Positions 1 to 6,475 of a DNA stretch of 9,755 bases are shown piece by piece. This DNA is from JBMZCV01 sp049613665 (GTDB lineage Bacteria; Bacteroidota; Bacteroidia; Chitinophagales; UBA2359): NCBI GenBank assembly GCA_049613665.1, contig JBMZCV010000186.1, positions 1 to 9,755 on the forward strand, given 5' to 3'. Made by a program: the position numbers and the translations under genes. The notes beneath the pieces were generated by a model. The model searched no databases. It had not been told where the DNA came from and saw nothing but the letters and a program-made list of their open reading frames with translations. Position 1 is the stretch's first letter, and every line of letters starts with the position of its first letter.

Positions 1-89
1 CAGGTTTCTGTGCTTAACGCTTTTTTTGCACCAAAAGACTAATTTTTAAAAGGTCGCTCTTTTGATTTTCTGACGACATCTTTTGCACA

Positions 90-114
90 TAAAATATTAA
101 AATACAATATTTTA
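90..114. repeat. AT-only inverted repeat
   Basis: The arms TAAAATATT (90-98) and AATATTTTA (106-114) are perfectly complementary around a 7-base spacer. The site lies about 140 bp beyond the ricT stop. It could be a weak terminator-like hairpin or chance in AT-rich DNA. The rest of bases 1-140 shows no gene, and any neighbouring gene begins outside the window. Confidence 0.3.
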
Positions 115-140
115 TTGCAAGTTATTAATTGCCATTAAAA

Positions 141-250
141 CGTTAAATCGGAAACTGCTGAATGTAGCATTTCGTTGAAGTTAACACATTGAGCATCAAC
201 GAATTAGCCGTTTATTAAATAGCAGTTGACACTTATGAAATGAGCCATAA
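141..250 (-). repeat. Intergenic repeat copy A
   Basis: Read on the minus strand, this stretch opens with AAGTGTCAACTGC and an AT-rich spacer (CTATTTAATAAA). It then has the hairpin region and the conserved tail TTCAACGAAAT, as in the other copies of the family. TTCGTTGA (171-178) and TCAACGAA (196-203) form an 8-bp outer helix that copy C2 shares. The inner arm has several mismatches. The copy begins within about 10 bases of the ricT stop codon and has the same sense as ricT, so it would be part of the ricT 3' untranslated region. Confidence 0.65.
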
Positions 251-256
251 AAAAAA

Positions 257-1825
257 TTAATCTTCTTTTTTCGGCTTATCTTGTGTTGGGCGGTTACGTC
301 GAGGGCGTGGTCGTTTTGGGCGTTTGTTTTCTGGCTCTATTTTTACATTTTTAGGCTTTTGTTGTTGCTTACTATTCTTTGCATTTCCATCTTTTTTACT
401 ATTTTTTTTATACGTATCTAATGGCTTTTTAGCTTTTGGCGTTGGTTTCTTTTTAGTCCCATCTTGAGGTTTTGAAGCTGTTCTTACTTTTGTCTTTGCG
501 GTTGTTCTGCCATCTTTGACTTCATTATTTCGATTTGGCGTTGTTTTTCTACGGTTTTTAGGTGTTGCTTTTTTATTAGTCGCAGTTTCTCCATTCTTTT
601 TCGGAGCTATTTTGGGTCTTTTTGTTTCCTTCGTAACTGGTTTTAAGCCTTCGCTTTCCATTTTTAGCTTTTGTTTTCTACGTCTGCGTCTTTCTCGATT
701 TTTCTTACGCTTATCAGCCTCTTCCAAAGCATTCAGAGAGGTTGCTCCTACACCATCTTCAAAACCCACGGGATTATGTTGGTTTTCAGCAAAAATAAAC
801 GCCATCAAATCGGCAATAGTTTCGCCTTTTTGATTGAGAGCTTGTATTTTTTTGACTTGTTCTATACTCAAAGCACATTTTGTATTTGTTTCCGACAAAA
901 CATAATACATTTTTTTCTTAAAAATATCTTTTTTTACTAACCTTGCTGCTCCTTTTTCTGTCATCAAAGTATCGGCATTTTTCGGAAATGCTTTGATAGC
1001 GTCTAAATAAGAATCCAATTCATAATTTAGGCAACATTTGAGTCGGCCACATTGCCCCGAAAGTTTTGATTGATTGATAGCCAAATTTTGGTAGCGTGCT
1101 GCTACCGTCGAAACCGACTTAAAATCGGTCAGCCAAGTAGAACAACACAACTCACGGCCACAAGTGCCTATACCGCCAATAAGTCCAGCTTCTTGTCGTG
1201 AGCCGATTTGTCGCATTTCAATTTTCACTCTAAATTCTCGTGCATATTGTTTGATGAGTTCACGAAAATCTACTCGTTCTTCTGCCGTATAATAAAAAGT
1301 AGCTTTACGGCCATCACCTTGAAAGGCAACATCTCCAATTTTCATTCGCAAGCCCAACTGCCGAGCAATCACTCTGGCCAAAACCATCGTATTGTGTTCT
1401 TGTTCTTTGATGTCTTCCCAACGGTCGAGGTCATTTTCGGTCGCAATGCGTATCAATCGTGGTAAATCAGTATTTTCGGCTATCATTTTTTTTCGCATCT
1501 GCAAACGTACCAACTCTCCGCTCAAGCTAATTCGTCCAATATCATAGCCTCCTGTTTTGGCTTCTACCAATACCATATCACCCGTATAACAATCTATGTT
1601 TGTTATATTTCGAAAAAAAGCTTTGCGGCCACCATTTTTAAAACTCACTTCTACTATTTTGCAGGTGTCATATTGTGCCGAAAAAGGCAAGTCTGACAAC
1701 CAATCAAATACATTCAATCTGTTACATCCTCCCGTACAACCGCCATTGCTTCGACAGCCTTTTACATTTTCACCATCTGCTAGTATATCTGTGCTGCATT
1801 TTGTTGAACATGAACTACACGCCAT
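257..1825 (-). CDS. ricT: RicT/YaaT family PSP1-domain protein with basic C-terminal tail
   Basis: A 522-residue cytoplasmic protein of the PSP1 (RicT/YaaT) family. The PSP1 signature is clear: GGIGTCGRELCCSTWL, with C222, C227 and C228, and SGQCGRLKCCLNYE, with C259, C264 and C265. An N-terminal cluster adds C3, C6, C10, C24, C30 and C34. In Bacillus subtilis RicT works with RicA and RicF, carries Fe-S clusters and assists RNase Y in mRNA maturation. No RicA or RicF gene is seen here, so the role in this organism is unknown. Residues from about 371 to the end are a Lys/Arg/Pro/Asn-rich, probably disordered tail that could bind nucleic acid (inference). I chose the ATG at 1825, giving MACSSC. 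The upstream TTG at 1855 would add ten residues that lie inside a repeat copy. The gene follows holB on the same strand, an order also known in Firmicutes. The family call is firm; the function is inferred. Confidence 0.92.
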   Translation of the reverse strand: MACSSCSTKCSTDILADGENVKGCRSNGGCTGGCNRLNVFDWLSDLPFSAQYDTCKIVEVSFKNGGRKAFFRNITNIDCYTGDMVLVEAKTGGYDIGRISLSGELVRLQMRKKMIAENTDLPRLIRIATENDLDRWEDIKEQEHNTMVLARVIARQLGLRMKIGDVAFQGDGRKATFYYTAEERVDFRELIKQYAREFRVKIEMRQIGSRQEAGLIGGIGTCGRELCCSTWLTDFKSVSTVAARYQNLAINQSKLSGQCGRLKCCLNYELDSYLDAIKAFPKNADTLMTEKGAARLVKKDIFKKKMYYVLSETNTKCALSIEQVKKIQALNQKGETIADLMAFIFAENQHNPVGFEDGVGATSLNALEEADKRKKNRERRRRRKQKLKMESEGLKPVTKETKRPKIAPKKNGETATNKKATPKNRRKTTPNRNNEVKDGRTTAKTKVRTASKPQDGTKKKPTPKAKKPLDTYKKNSKKDGNAKNSKQQQKPKNVKIEPENKRPKRPRPRRNRPTQDKPKKED

Positions 1826-1842
1826 AATTCTTTTTTTTATTG

Positions 1843-1960
1843 TGTTAAGTACCAAGTGCTATTTAATAAAGCATTCATTTAGTGGCTAACGCATTGAAAA
1901 TCAAAGTGTTATCTTGTTTTTCTGAAATACCCAAAAACTTCTGAACGACTGCTTAAATTC
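1843..1960 (+). repeat. Intergenic repeat copy B
   Basis: This is a full-length copy. Block 1 is AAGTACCAAGTGC followed by TATTTAATAAA. The small hairpin AGTAC/GTGCT keeps its pairing although one G-C pair has become A-T. Block 2 pairs TAACGC (1887-1892) with GTGTTA (1906-1911), and TTGA with TCAA inside. Block 3 (1925-1957, starting AAATACCCAAAAAC) is closely matched by copy F at 8241-8273. The copy fills the holB-ricT spacer and is antisense to both genes. On the minus strand its hairpins would lie in the leader of ricT. Confidence 0.75.
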
Positions 1961-1981
1961 TTTTTTTTTGACAAAAAAAAA
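1961..1981. repeat. T9/A9 palindrome after holB
   Basis: Nine T, then GAC, then nine A form a perfect A:T hairpin two bases beyond the holB stop codon. On the minus strand the run of T comes first, with A9 in the second arm, so it is not a textbook intrinsic terminator but might act as one. It adjoins the end of repeat copy B. Confidence 0.4.
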
Positions 1982-1982
1982 T

Positions 1983-3092
1983 TTATTTCCTTTGTTTCAA
2001 TATGTCTCCCAATTTGCTAGACATATACAAAAAAGTTATTCTTGCATTTGCATTTCGCTCAATATGTGCCGATGCTTTATTGAACATATCAAAAATTTGG
2101 TCGAAACCATCTAGTTTTAAAGATGTTGCTATTTGTTTTGCCAATTGTTTTTCTGCTCCTGCCAAAGCTATCATTTTTGTAGGCATCATTTTTACCAAAA
2201 GCGTTTGTCGTAAAAAGTACAAACAATAAGCCAAAAAATTCTTTTGATTTTCACGCCCCAAAGTCGCCAAATGTTCGGAATATTGCAACATCATAGCAAT
2301 TTGTTGCTGCTGACATGCTCCTATCCAATTGAGCAATAATTGTTGATTATCATTATCGGCACTTCCTATCAAGTTCAAAGCTTTATTGATATTTCCCTCC
2401 GCTAAGATAGCAATTTGTTTCGCCTTTTCCATACTTATTTGATATTTCTGTTGCAAAGCAGTTTCTATTTCTTCATCTGGCAAACGAGGCACTCTCAGCA
2501 GTTGAGTTCTCGATAAAATAGTATTTAAAATCAAATCTTGCTGATGAGCCACCAAAATAAATAAGGTGTTGGGAGGCGGCTCTTCTATCAATTTCAACAA
2601 ACGGTTTCCTTCCTTGCCCAAATATTCGGGCTGCCACATAATCAAAACTTTATATTTCCCCTCATTGGCCTTAAAACTGAGCTTATGAATGATTTGATGG
2701 CATTCATCTTTCGTAATATTTCCTTGCTTTTTTTCTGCTTTGATGTGCTGCAACCATTCATACACATTAAGATAAGGATTTTTTGCTAAAGCAACACGCC
2801 AATCTTTCAAAAAATTGTTGCTAGTGGCTTTGCTGCCTATTGTTGGGTAAGAATAATGTATATCTGGGTGAATAAACTTTTTCGATTTCAAACACGAGCG
2901 ACACTTTCCACACGAGTCGATTTCGGTAGGTTTTAAGCAATTGGCGTATTGAGCTACCGCTAAGGCTAAAGCTAAATTGCCATTTCCTTTTGGGCCTAAA
3001 AATAGTTGAGCATGGCTCACTTTGCCACTTCGCACACTTTTTGTGATATATTCTTTGATGTGTTGGTGGCCAATAATGTCTGAAAATTTCAT
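1983..3092 (-). CDS. holB: DNA polymerase III subunit delta'
   Basis: A 369-residue clamp-loader subunit of the AAA+ fold. In the replisome delta' helps the delta subunit and the gamma/tau ATPases open and load the sliding clamp. The N-terminus (FSDIIGHQHIKEYI) and SHAQLFLGP are typical. A zinc module is formed by C52, C61, C64 and C67, almost the same positions as in E. coli delta'. The Walker A-like loop at 33-39 reads GPKGNGN: the catalytic lysine is replaced by Asn, and the Walker B position near 149-156 has no DExx motif. The subunit is therefore predicted not to hydrolyse ATP, as is usual for delta'. Other marks are NRLLKLIEEPPPNTLFIL (163-180) and SRT at 194-196, in place of the usual SRC motif that supplies the arginine finger. 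The start is the ATG at 3092. ricT follows downstream after 157 bp. The longer frame reaching 3144 on the same strand is out of frame and has no family features. Confidence 0.9.
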   Translation of the reverse strand: MKFSDIIGHQHIKEYITKSVRSGKVSHAQLFLGPKGNGNLALALAVAQYANCLKPTEIDSCGKCRSCLKSKKFIHPDIHYSYPTIGSKATSNNFLKDWRVALAKNPYLNVYEWLQHIKAEKKQGNITKDECHQIIHKLSFKANEGKYKVLIMWQPEYLGKEGNRLLKLIEEPPPNTLFILVAHQQDLILNTILSRTQLLRVPRLPDEEIETALQQKYQISMEKAKQIAILAEGNINKALNLIGSADNDNQQLLLNWIGACQQQQIAMMLQYSEHLATLGRENQKNFLAYCLYFLRQTLLVKMMPTKMIALAGAEKQLAKQIATSLKLDGFDQIFDMFNKASAHIERNANARITFLYMSSKLGDILKQRK

Positions 3093-3160
3093 ATATGATA
3101 GCCTTATTTAAACGAATGTCGTCTTTTTTTTGAAAAAATAACAAGTTTGCAAATACTTAT

Positions 3161-3186
3161 GTTAAGTGCCAAGCATTATTTAAAAC
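3161..3186 (+). repeat. Intergenic repeat copy C1 (partial)
   Basis: Only block 1 is recognisable (TTAAGTGCCAAGCAT then TATTTAAAA). It matches copy B well over about 25 bases. What follows (TTCGATAACATGCAAGC) does not clearly align to block 2. It is probably a decayed or truncated copy. Confidence 0.5.
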
Positions 3187-3232
3187 TGTTTTGCTTCGAT
3201 AACATGCAAGCACTTTTGAGCAAAAATAAACC

Positions 3233-3252
3233 TTTCATTTTTAAAAATGAAA
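3233..3252. repeat. 20-bp perfect palindrome
   Basis: TTTCATTTTTAAAAATGAAA is exactly self-complementary over 20 bases. It lies about 140 bp upstream of holB and just before repeat copy C2. It could be an operator for a dimeric regulator or a by-product of the AT-rich composition. No repeat of the same palindrome was seen near the other genes. Confidence 0.45.
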
Positions 3253-3261
3253 TAAAAGCCT

Positions 3262-3367
3262 AACTAAGTGCCATGCACTAGGTGTTCAAAGACGATTCGT
3301 TGCTAACACATTGAAAATCAAGGTGTTAGATTCAACGAAATATTGCTTTTTTTTGTTCAACTGCTTA
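3262..3367 (+). repeat. Intergenic repeat copy C2
   Basis: This copy has the best-formed hairpins. The small hairpin is AGTGC (3267-3271), CAT, GCACT (3275-3279). The large hairpin pairs CTAACACATTGA (3303-3314) with TCAAGGTGTTAG (3318-3329) around an AAA loop, with one A-G mismatch. An outer helix pairs TTCGTTG (3296-3302) with CAACGAA (3333-3339). The total is about 18 base pairs over 44 bases. Block 3 is reduced to GTTCAACTGCTTA. Confidence 0.75.
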
Positions 3368-3423
3368 TTATACAGTTTAATTTCGAAGAAATAAACTTTA
3401 TCCTCAAATTTTCGTTATTAAAC

Positions 3424-3587
3424 TAAGAGGCTGTTTAGGTTTTGTTTTTGAGGCTGAGAAAGCTAAATTTTTAATTCAAATTTTCTGTTTTTTGCGTCAG
3501 TTATTTATTGTGACACTTCAAAAAATAAAAAATTTGGGTAGAAAAAATGTTTTTTTAGTCAAATAATAAAATTTAAACAGCCTTTAA
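3424..3587. mobile_element. MITE-like 158-bp fold-back element with TAA target duplication
   Basis: The element spans 3427-3584. Its left end GAGGCTGTTTAGGTTTT and the inverted right end match at 14 of 17 positions. TAA at 3424-3426 and at 3585-3587 fits a 3-bp target-site duplication. Inside, 3477-3494 is complementary to 3519-3536 at 16 of 18 positions. GTCA (3496-3499) pairs with TGAC (3511-3514) around the centre, so nearly the whole element folds back on itself. It has no open reading frame and would need a transposase supplied in trans. Ends starting GAG and a TNA target resemble some IS5-family elements, but that assignment is tentative. Confidence 0.65.
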
Positions 3588-3677
3588 AAGTAATTGTTAT
3601 TTTGAAAGGCAAGTTTTAGAATACCAAATATGATTTAATAAAAAAATTCAAAAATTTATTTTTTCACCACAAAAACA

Positions 3678-3796
3678 CTAAGTGCCAAGCACTAATTAAT
3701 ATAGTCTATTTGGGCTGCTAATACATTGAAAAAGAATCAGCATATTAGTATTCTACATTTCGACATTTTATTTTTCTTGTTTGACTAAACTGCTGT
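3678..3796 (+). repeat. Intergenic repeat copy D
   Basis: Block 1 is AAGTGCCAAGCACTAATTAA, with a perfect AGTGC/GCACT hairpin (3681-3693). In block 2 the outer arms are CTAATA (3718-3723) and TATTAG (3743-3748). The C-G pair found in copies C2, B and F has become T-A on both sides, a compensatory change. TGA (3727-3729) pairs with TCA (3737-3739) inside a longer loop. The copy lies directly upstream of the pterin gene and in its sense. Confidence 0.7.
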
Positions 3797-3802
3797 AAAG
3801 AT

Positions 3803-4213
3803 ATGAAAGTTTCTGTTTATAGAAAAGCCCATTTTAATGCAGCTCACCGTTTGCACAACAAAAACTGGAGTGATGCTCAAAATAAAGCAATTTTTGGTTT
3901 GTGTAACAATCCAAATTATCATGGGCATAATTATGAAATAGAAGTAAAAGTAACAGGCGAAATTGATAAACAAACAGGTTATGTCATTGATTTAAAAGTA
4001 TTGAAAACGATAATTAAAGAAGAAATTATAGCTCGTTTCGACCATAAAAATTTAAATCTTGATACAGAAGAGTTTAAAGATTTAAATCCGACAGCCGAGA
4101 ATATTGTTGTTGTTATTTGGCAATTGTTGAAAGCAAAATTAGACAAAAAATACAAGCTGCAAGTTCGTTTGTACGAAACTCCTAGAAATTTTGTGGAGTT
4201 TCCTCCTCATTAG
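3803..4213 (+). CDS. 6-pyruvoyl-tetrahydropterin synthase / QueD family protein
   Basis: A 136-residue T-fold enzyme acting on 7,8-dihydroneopterin triphosphate. Family members make 6-pyruvoyl-tetrahydropterin (biopterin route) or 6-carboxy-tetrahydropterin (QueD, queuosine route). The zinc ligands are H15 (FNAAHRL), H40 and H42 (HGHNY). The catalytic Cys is C34, the catalytic pair is D80-H81 (RFDHKNLN), and E125 (LYETPRNF) would hold the pterin. The segment from C34 reads CNNPNYHGH, five residues between Cys and HGH. As I recall the family's subgroup motifs, that spacing marks true 6-pyruvoyl-tetrahydropterin synthases, whereas QueD has three, so I leave the symbol blank. The length is normal. 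No queC, queE, queF or folE gene lies beside it, so context does not settle the pathway. The ATG start follows AAAGAT. A strong terminator and a partial repeat follow. The family is certain; the exact product is moderately sure. Confidence 0.9.
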   Translation: MKVSVYRKAHFNAAHRLHNKNWSDAQNKAIFGLCNNPNYHGHNYEIEVKVTGEIDKQTGYVIDLKVLKTIIKEEIIARFDHKNLNLDTEEFKDLNPTAENIVVVIWQLLKAKLDKKYKLQVRLYETPRNFVEFPPH

Positions 4214-4222
4214 TTTTCTCTT

Positions 4223-4245
4223 TTAAATACCAAGCACCTATTAAA
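4223..4245 (+). repeat. Intergenic repeat copy E (partial, block 1 only)
   Basis: TTAAATACCAAGCACC followed by TATTAA resembles block 1 of copies B and F. It starts about 10 bases after the stop codon of the pterin gene and runs straight into that gene's terminator. The large hairpin is absent. Confidence 0.5.
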
Positions 4246-4249
4246 AATG

Positions 4250-4286
4250 AAAAAGACATCTCTGCAATAGAAATGTCTTTTTTTTA
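4250..4286 (+). terminator. Intrinsic terminator of the pterin gene
   Basis: AAAAAGACAT (4250-4259) pairs with ATGTCTTTTT (4273-4282) around a 13-base loop and runs into a T-tract of eight. It sits 36 bases after the stop codon. The A-rich upstream arm could also help stop the convergent minus-strand gene. Confidence 0.75.
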
Positions 4287-4297
4287 TACTATATAAA

Positions 4298-4338
4298 ATT
4301 TTGCAAATCAAGATTCTGCAAGGCAAATTTGCTAAAAT
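4298..4338 (-). terminator. Possible terminator of the thioredoxin-like gene
   Basis: ATTTTGCAAAT (4298-4308) pairs with 4327-4338 (ATTTGC, a bulged T, AAAAT), giving an 11-bp helix with one bulge and an 18-base loop. It lies about 100 bases beyond the stop of the minus-strand gene. The T-tract after it on that strand is short, so this is only a candidate. Confidence 0.3.
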
Positions 4339-4435
4339 AGTATATTTTCCCTATCAAAAAATGTTTCTTTTGTTAAACCAAGAATAGCTGCAAAAGAACT
4401 GAATATAAAACAATTCGCTACATACATTTGAAATC

Positions 4436-6055
4436 TTACCACGAATACACATTCATATATTGCAACAACTCAATAGCATCATGATATTCGGCTTTATACA
4501 TTTCTCGCTTTTCAGCCATTTTTATAGCTTTTTTAGCAGCTTCAATTGCCTCATTTTCTCGCTCTAAACGATACAATAGCGTAGCATAAGTATAATTGTT
4601 GTAATATTCGCTTTCTATTTCAATAGACATTTGACACCATTTGATGGCTTTATCCAACATCTTACTATTGTCGATATTGTTGCAAAAAAGATAAGCTGCA
4701 TCGCTCAAAAAAATAGGGTCGGTCAGATGTTTGCTCTCGACAAAGTCAATTACCATTTTTGCATATTTTCCCCATTGGTCAGTAGCCTGATAAAAGATAG
4801 ATTTCATTTCGTATTCAAAAATAACTTGGTCAGAAACTTTTGCATCTCTCATAACCTCCAAAGCTTTAGTAAACAACTTTTTGTCACTCACAATGGCAGC
4901 CGTATTGACACTTTCTCGTATGGCATTCTTAATTTTTGCATTAATATTTTTGCCCTCATATTTTGCCTTATAATAGGTCAAATCGTCAAGCATATAATCA
5001 ATGGCTTTGCTTTCGACATTAAGCGTAAAATCATATATAAATTTTCTATTTTGCTCCAATGCCATATCTGTTTGTGTTTCCAAATATTTATTGACATAAG
5101 TATTGTAAGGCTTATAATATTTTTTGCTCAAATAACTCATTTCATACAAATCTGTTTCACTAGCAGCGGCATTTCCATAGCGTTTTTTCAATACATCATA
5201 TTTCTCACGGCTTTCATCTACTATAAAACTATACATATCGTCAATGTTCGTCATGTCATTTTGAACCGATGCTGTTGCTCTATAGCTTCTTTCTTTTGTA
5301 TTGCTAGTTACTGGATGAAAAACGATTTCTTCCGTTACATCATCAATAGGTGCTGGCTTAGGCAATTTGCGAATTTCTAAGTTTTTTTGAGCATTTGACT
5401 TTATAGGTTTGACTTTTCTAAGGTCTGGAGGAAAGCTTGTTTTTTGAGCTTGTGGCGTGATGCTTATTGCAGGCGATTCGGGTACTGTTTTCTCTTCTAA
5501 AACAATGCTTTTGGGTTCATTATTGGCTACAATATCTATTTTTGCTTGTTTATTGTTATTAATCACTTGAGGCTCAGATTCATTATTATTTATCTCAATG
5601 ACATATTCGGCCAATTCTTTCAGTTTTGAGCCTGATAATGAGCCTGTGTTTCCTCCCAAAATGCTACCATCAGGACGCAAAAAACGCATAGCTGGCAAGT
5701 GTGAAATATCCATGGCCATACAAAAATCTTCTCCTTCAGGCGTATCAATATCCACTTTTACACAATAGAAATTTTTGTTGAGAAATAAAGCTAAATCTGT
5801 TTGTGTAAACACATATTTATCCATTTGTTTGCAAGGTGTACACCAAGCAGCAGTTACGTCTATAAACAAAATTTTGCCTTGTGCCATAGCTTCATTATAC
5901 ATTTCTGGGCCACTTGTATAATCGTGAAAATTTACTTGAATAGCCTGCCCATTTGAAACGCTTTGCCCATAAACAGGACAAATCCATAGTACATTAATCA
6001 ATAAAAACGTCCAATAAGTTGGCGAAAAAAAAGGTGTGTGAATTTGAGATGTCAT
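4436..6055 (-). CDS. Exported thioredoxin-like protein with helical/TPR-like C-terminus
   Basis: A 539-residue protein in three parts. Residues 1-30 look like a signal peptide: hydrophobic stretch around 16-29, then G30 before Q31. Cleavage before Gln is common in Bacteroidota. Residues about 40-155 form a thioredoxin-like domain of the Thioredoxin_7/DsbD C-terminal type: WCTPCK with C72 and C75, HLPAM with the cis-Pro at P121, and RPDG. Two further cysteines (C98, C112) could form a second disulfide. Residues about 155-280 are polar, Asn/Lys/Pro-rich and probably a linker. Residues 280-539 are mostly helical, with TPR-like stretches near the end (KAIKWCQMSIEIESEYYNNY, AIEAAKKAIKMAEKREM). A periplasmic thiol-disulfide role, reductase or chaperone-like, is likely, but the partner is unknown. 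The gene is monocistronic, with convergent and divergent neighbours. The start is the ATG at 6055; the N-terminal stretch before the hydrophobic core lacks Lys/Arg, which is weak for a signal peptide. Confidence 0.85.
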   Translation of the reverse strand: MTSQIHTPFFSPTYWTFLLINVLWICPVYGQSVSNGQAIQVNFHDYTSGPEMYNEAMAQGKILFIDVTAAWCTPCKQMDKYVFTQTDLALFLNKNFYCVKVDIDTPEGEDFCMAMDISHLPAMRFLRPDGSILGGNTGSLSGSKLKELAEYVIEINNNESEPQVINNNKQAKIDIVANNEPKSIVLEEKTVPESPAISITPQAQKTSFPPDLRKVKPIKSNAQKNLEIRKLPKPAPIDDVTEEIVFHPVTSNTKERSYRATASVQNDMTNIDDMYSFIVDESREKYDVLKKRYGNAAASETDLYEMSYLSKKYYKPYNTYVNKYLETQTDMALEQNRKFIYDFTLNVESKAIDYMLDDLTYYKAKYEGKNINAKIKNAIRESVNTAAIVSDKKLFTKALEVMRDAKVSDQVIFEYEMKSIFYQATDQWGKYAKMVIDFVESKHLTDPIFLSDAAYLFCNNIDNSKMLDKAIKWCQMSIEIESEYYNNYTYATLLYRLERENEAIEAAKKAIKMAEKREMYKAEYHDAIELLQYMNVYSW

Positions 6056-6075
6056 TGTGATTAATTATTTGTATA

Positions 6076-6094
6076 GTATGGTTTTTAGCCATAC
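6076..6094 (-). promoter_or_regulatory. Leader hairpin ahead of the thioredoxin-like gene
   Basis: GTATGG (6076-6081) and CCATAC (6089-6094) pair perfectly around a 7-base loop, about 20 bases upstream of the ATG at 6055. It would lie in the mRNA leader. It might tune translation, but the stem is short. Confidence 0.3.
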
Positions 6095-6136
6095 ACATTA
6101 ATGTTTTTACTCTATTGTTGAGCAAAAAATGTGCCA

Positions 6137-6176
6137 TTCAACACCCAATCAATTGACTTGATTGTATGTTAGCTGT
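6137..6176 (-). repeat. Possible diverged repeat hairpin (copy H)
   Basis: AACA (6140-6143) pairs with TGTT (6167-6170), and CAATCAA (6146-6152) with TTGATTG (6158-6164), separated by a two-by-two internal loop. The layout (outer helix, mismatch, inner helix, then GTTAGC) is that of the family's block 2. No convincing block 1 follows, so this may be an independent hairpin. Confidence 0.35.
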
Positions 6177-6307
6177 CGCAATTGCTAGTGTAAATCTGTC
6201 TGACTACTTACTATTGAACAATTAGTGTGTTTTTTAGAAAAAAATGCTTTTTTCAACCAAATGATAAGTCTTCAAATAGCTAGGCAAAAAAACGACAAAT
6301 CATGAAA

Positions 6308-6373
6308 ACTAATACCTCAATTCTCAAGGCGAGAACATCGAGTTGTCCTATTATTAAATAGTGCTTCGCACTC
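6308..6373 (-). repeat. Intergenic repeat copy G
   Basis: Block 1, read on the minus strand, is AGTGCGAAGCACTATTTAAT. It has a perfect 5-bp hairpin (6360-6372) with a GAA loop in place of CAA. The block 2 region (6310-6342) aligns without gaps to the complement of copy C2 at 23 of 33 positions, but its hairpin pairing is mostly lost. It is a diverged copy. Confidence 0.55.
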
Positions 6374-6394
6374 AAAAAGTCTAATAATATTTTG

Positions 6395-6402
6395 TAACTT
6401 TG
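6395..6402 (+). promoter_or_regulatory. Possible Bacteroidota -7 element for tatD
   Basis: TAACTTTG matches the Bacteroidota -7 consensus TAnnTTTG exactly, about 165 bases before the tatD start. No TTG is found at the expected -33 distance, so this is a weak candidate. Confidence 0.22.
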
Positions 6403-6475
6403 TCAAAATACATTCAAAAACAATGGAACATTTTAATGTTTGTTTTTTAAACGCTAATGCAATGTAAAAGTAATT

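Larger units (their letters stand above)
3093..3802. other. 710-bp gene-free divergent region between holB and the pterin gene
   Basis: No plausible gene lies here. The region contains a T8-G-A6 palindrome at 3124-3138, partial repeat copy C1, a 20-bp palindrome (3233-3252), repeat copy C2, a MITE-like fold-back element (3427-3584) and repeat copy D. Promoters for both divergent genes should lie here, but I see no convincing TTG / TAnnTTTG pair. TACATTTC at 3754-3761 is one base off the -7 consensus and lacks a well-spaced -33 TTG. Confidence 0.6.

Noticed and set aside
1826..1855. TTG start that would lengthen RicT by ten residues
   Set aside because: The added residues lie in repeat copy B, and MACSSC at 1825 with an ATG fits the Bacteroidota RicT N-terminus better.
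2821..3144. 107-codon open frame overlapping the start of holB on the same strand
   Set aside because: It is out of frame with holB, lacks family features and is explained as a shadow of the delta' gene.
3303..3329. Integron attC site: the hairpin ends CTAAC and GTTAG recall attC core boxes
   Set aside because: The repeats lie among housekeeping genes on both strands, no integron integrase is visible, and the hairpins lack the usual inner L boxes and extrahelical bases.
4631..5380. 249-codon plus-strand open frame
   Set aside because: It lies wholly antisense to the thioredoxin-like gene; its hydrophobic, Ile/Phe/Cys-rich translation is typical of a shadow frame.
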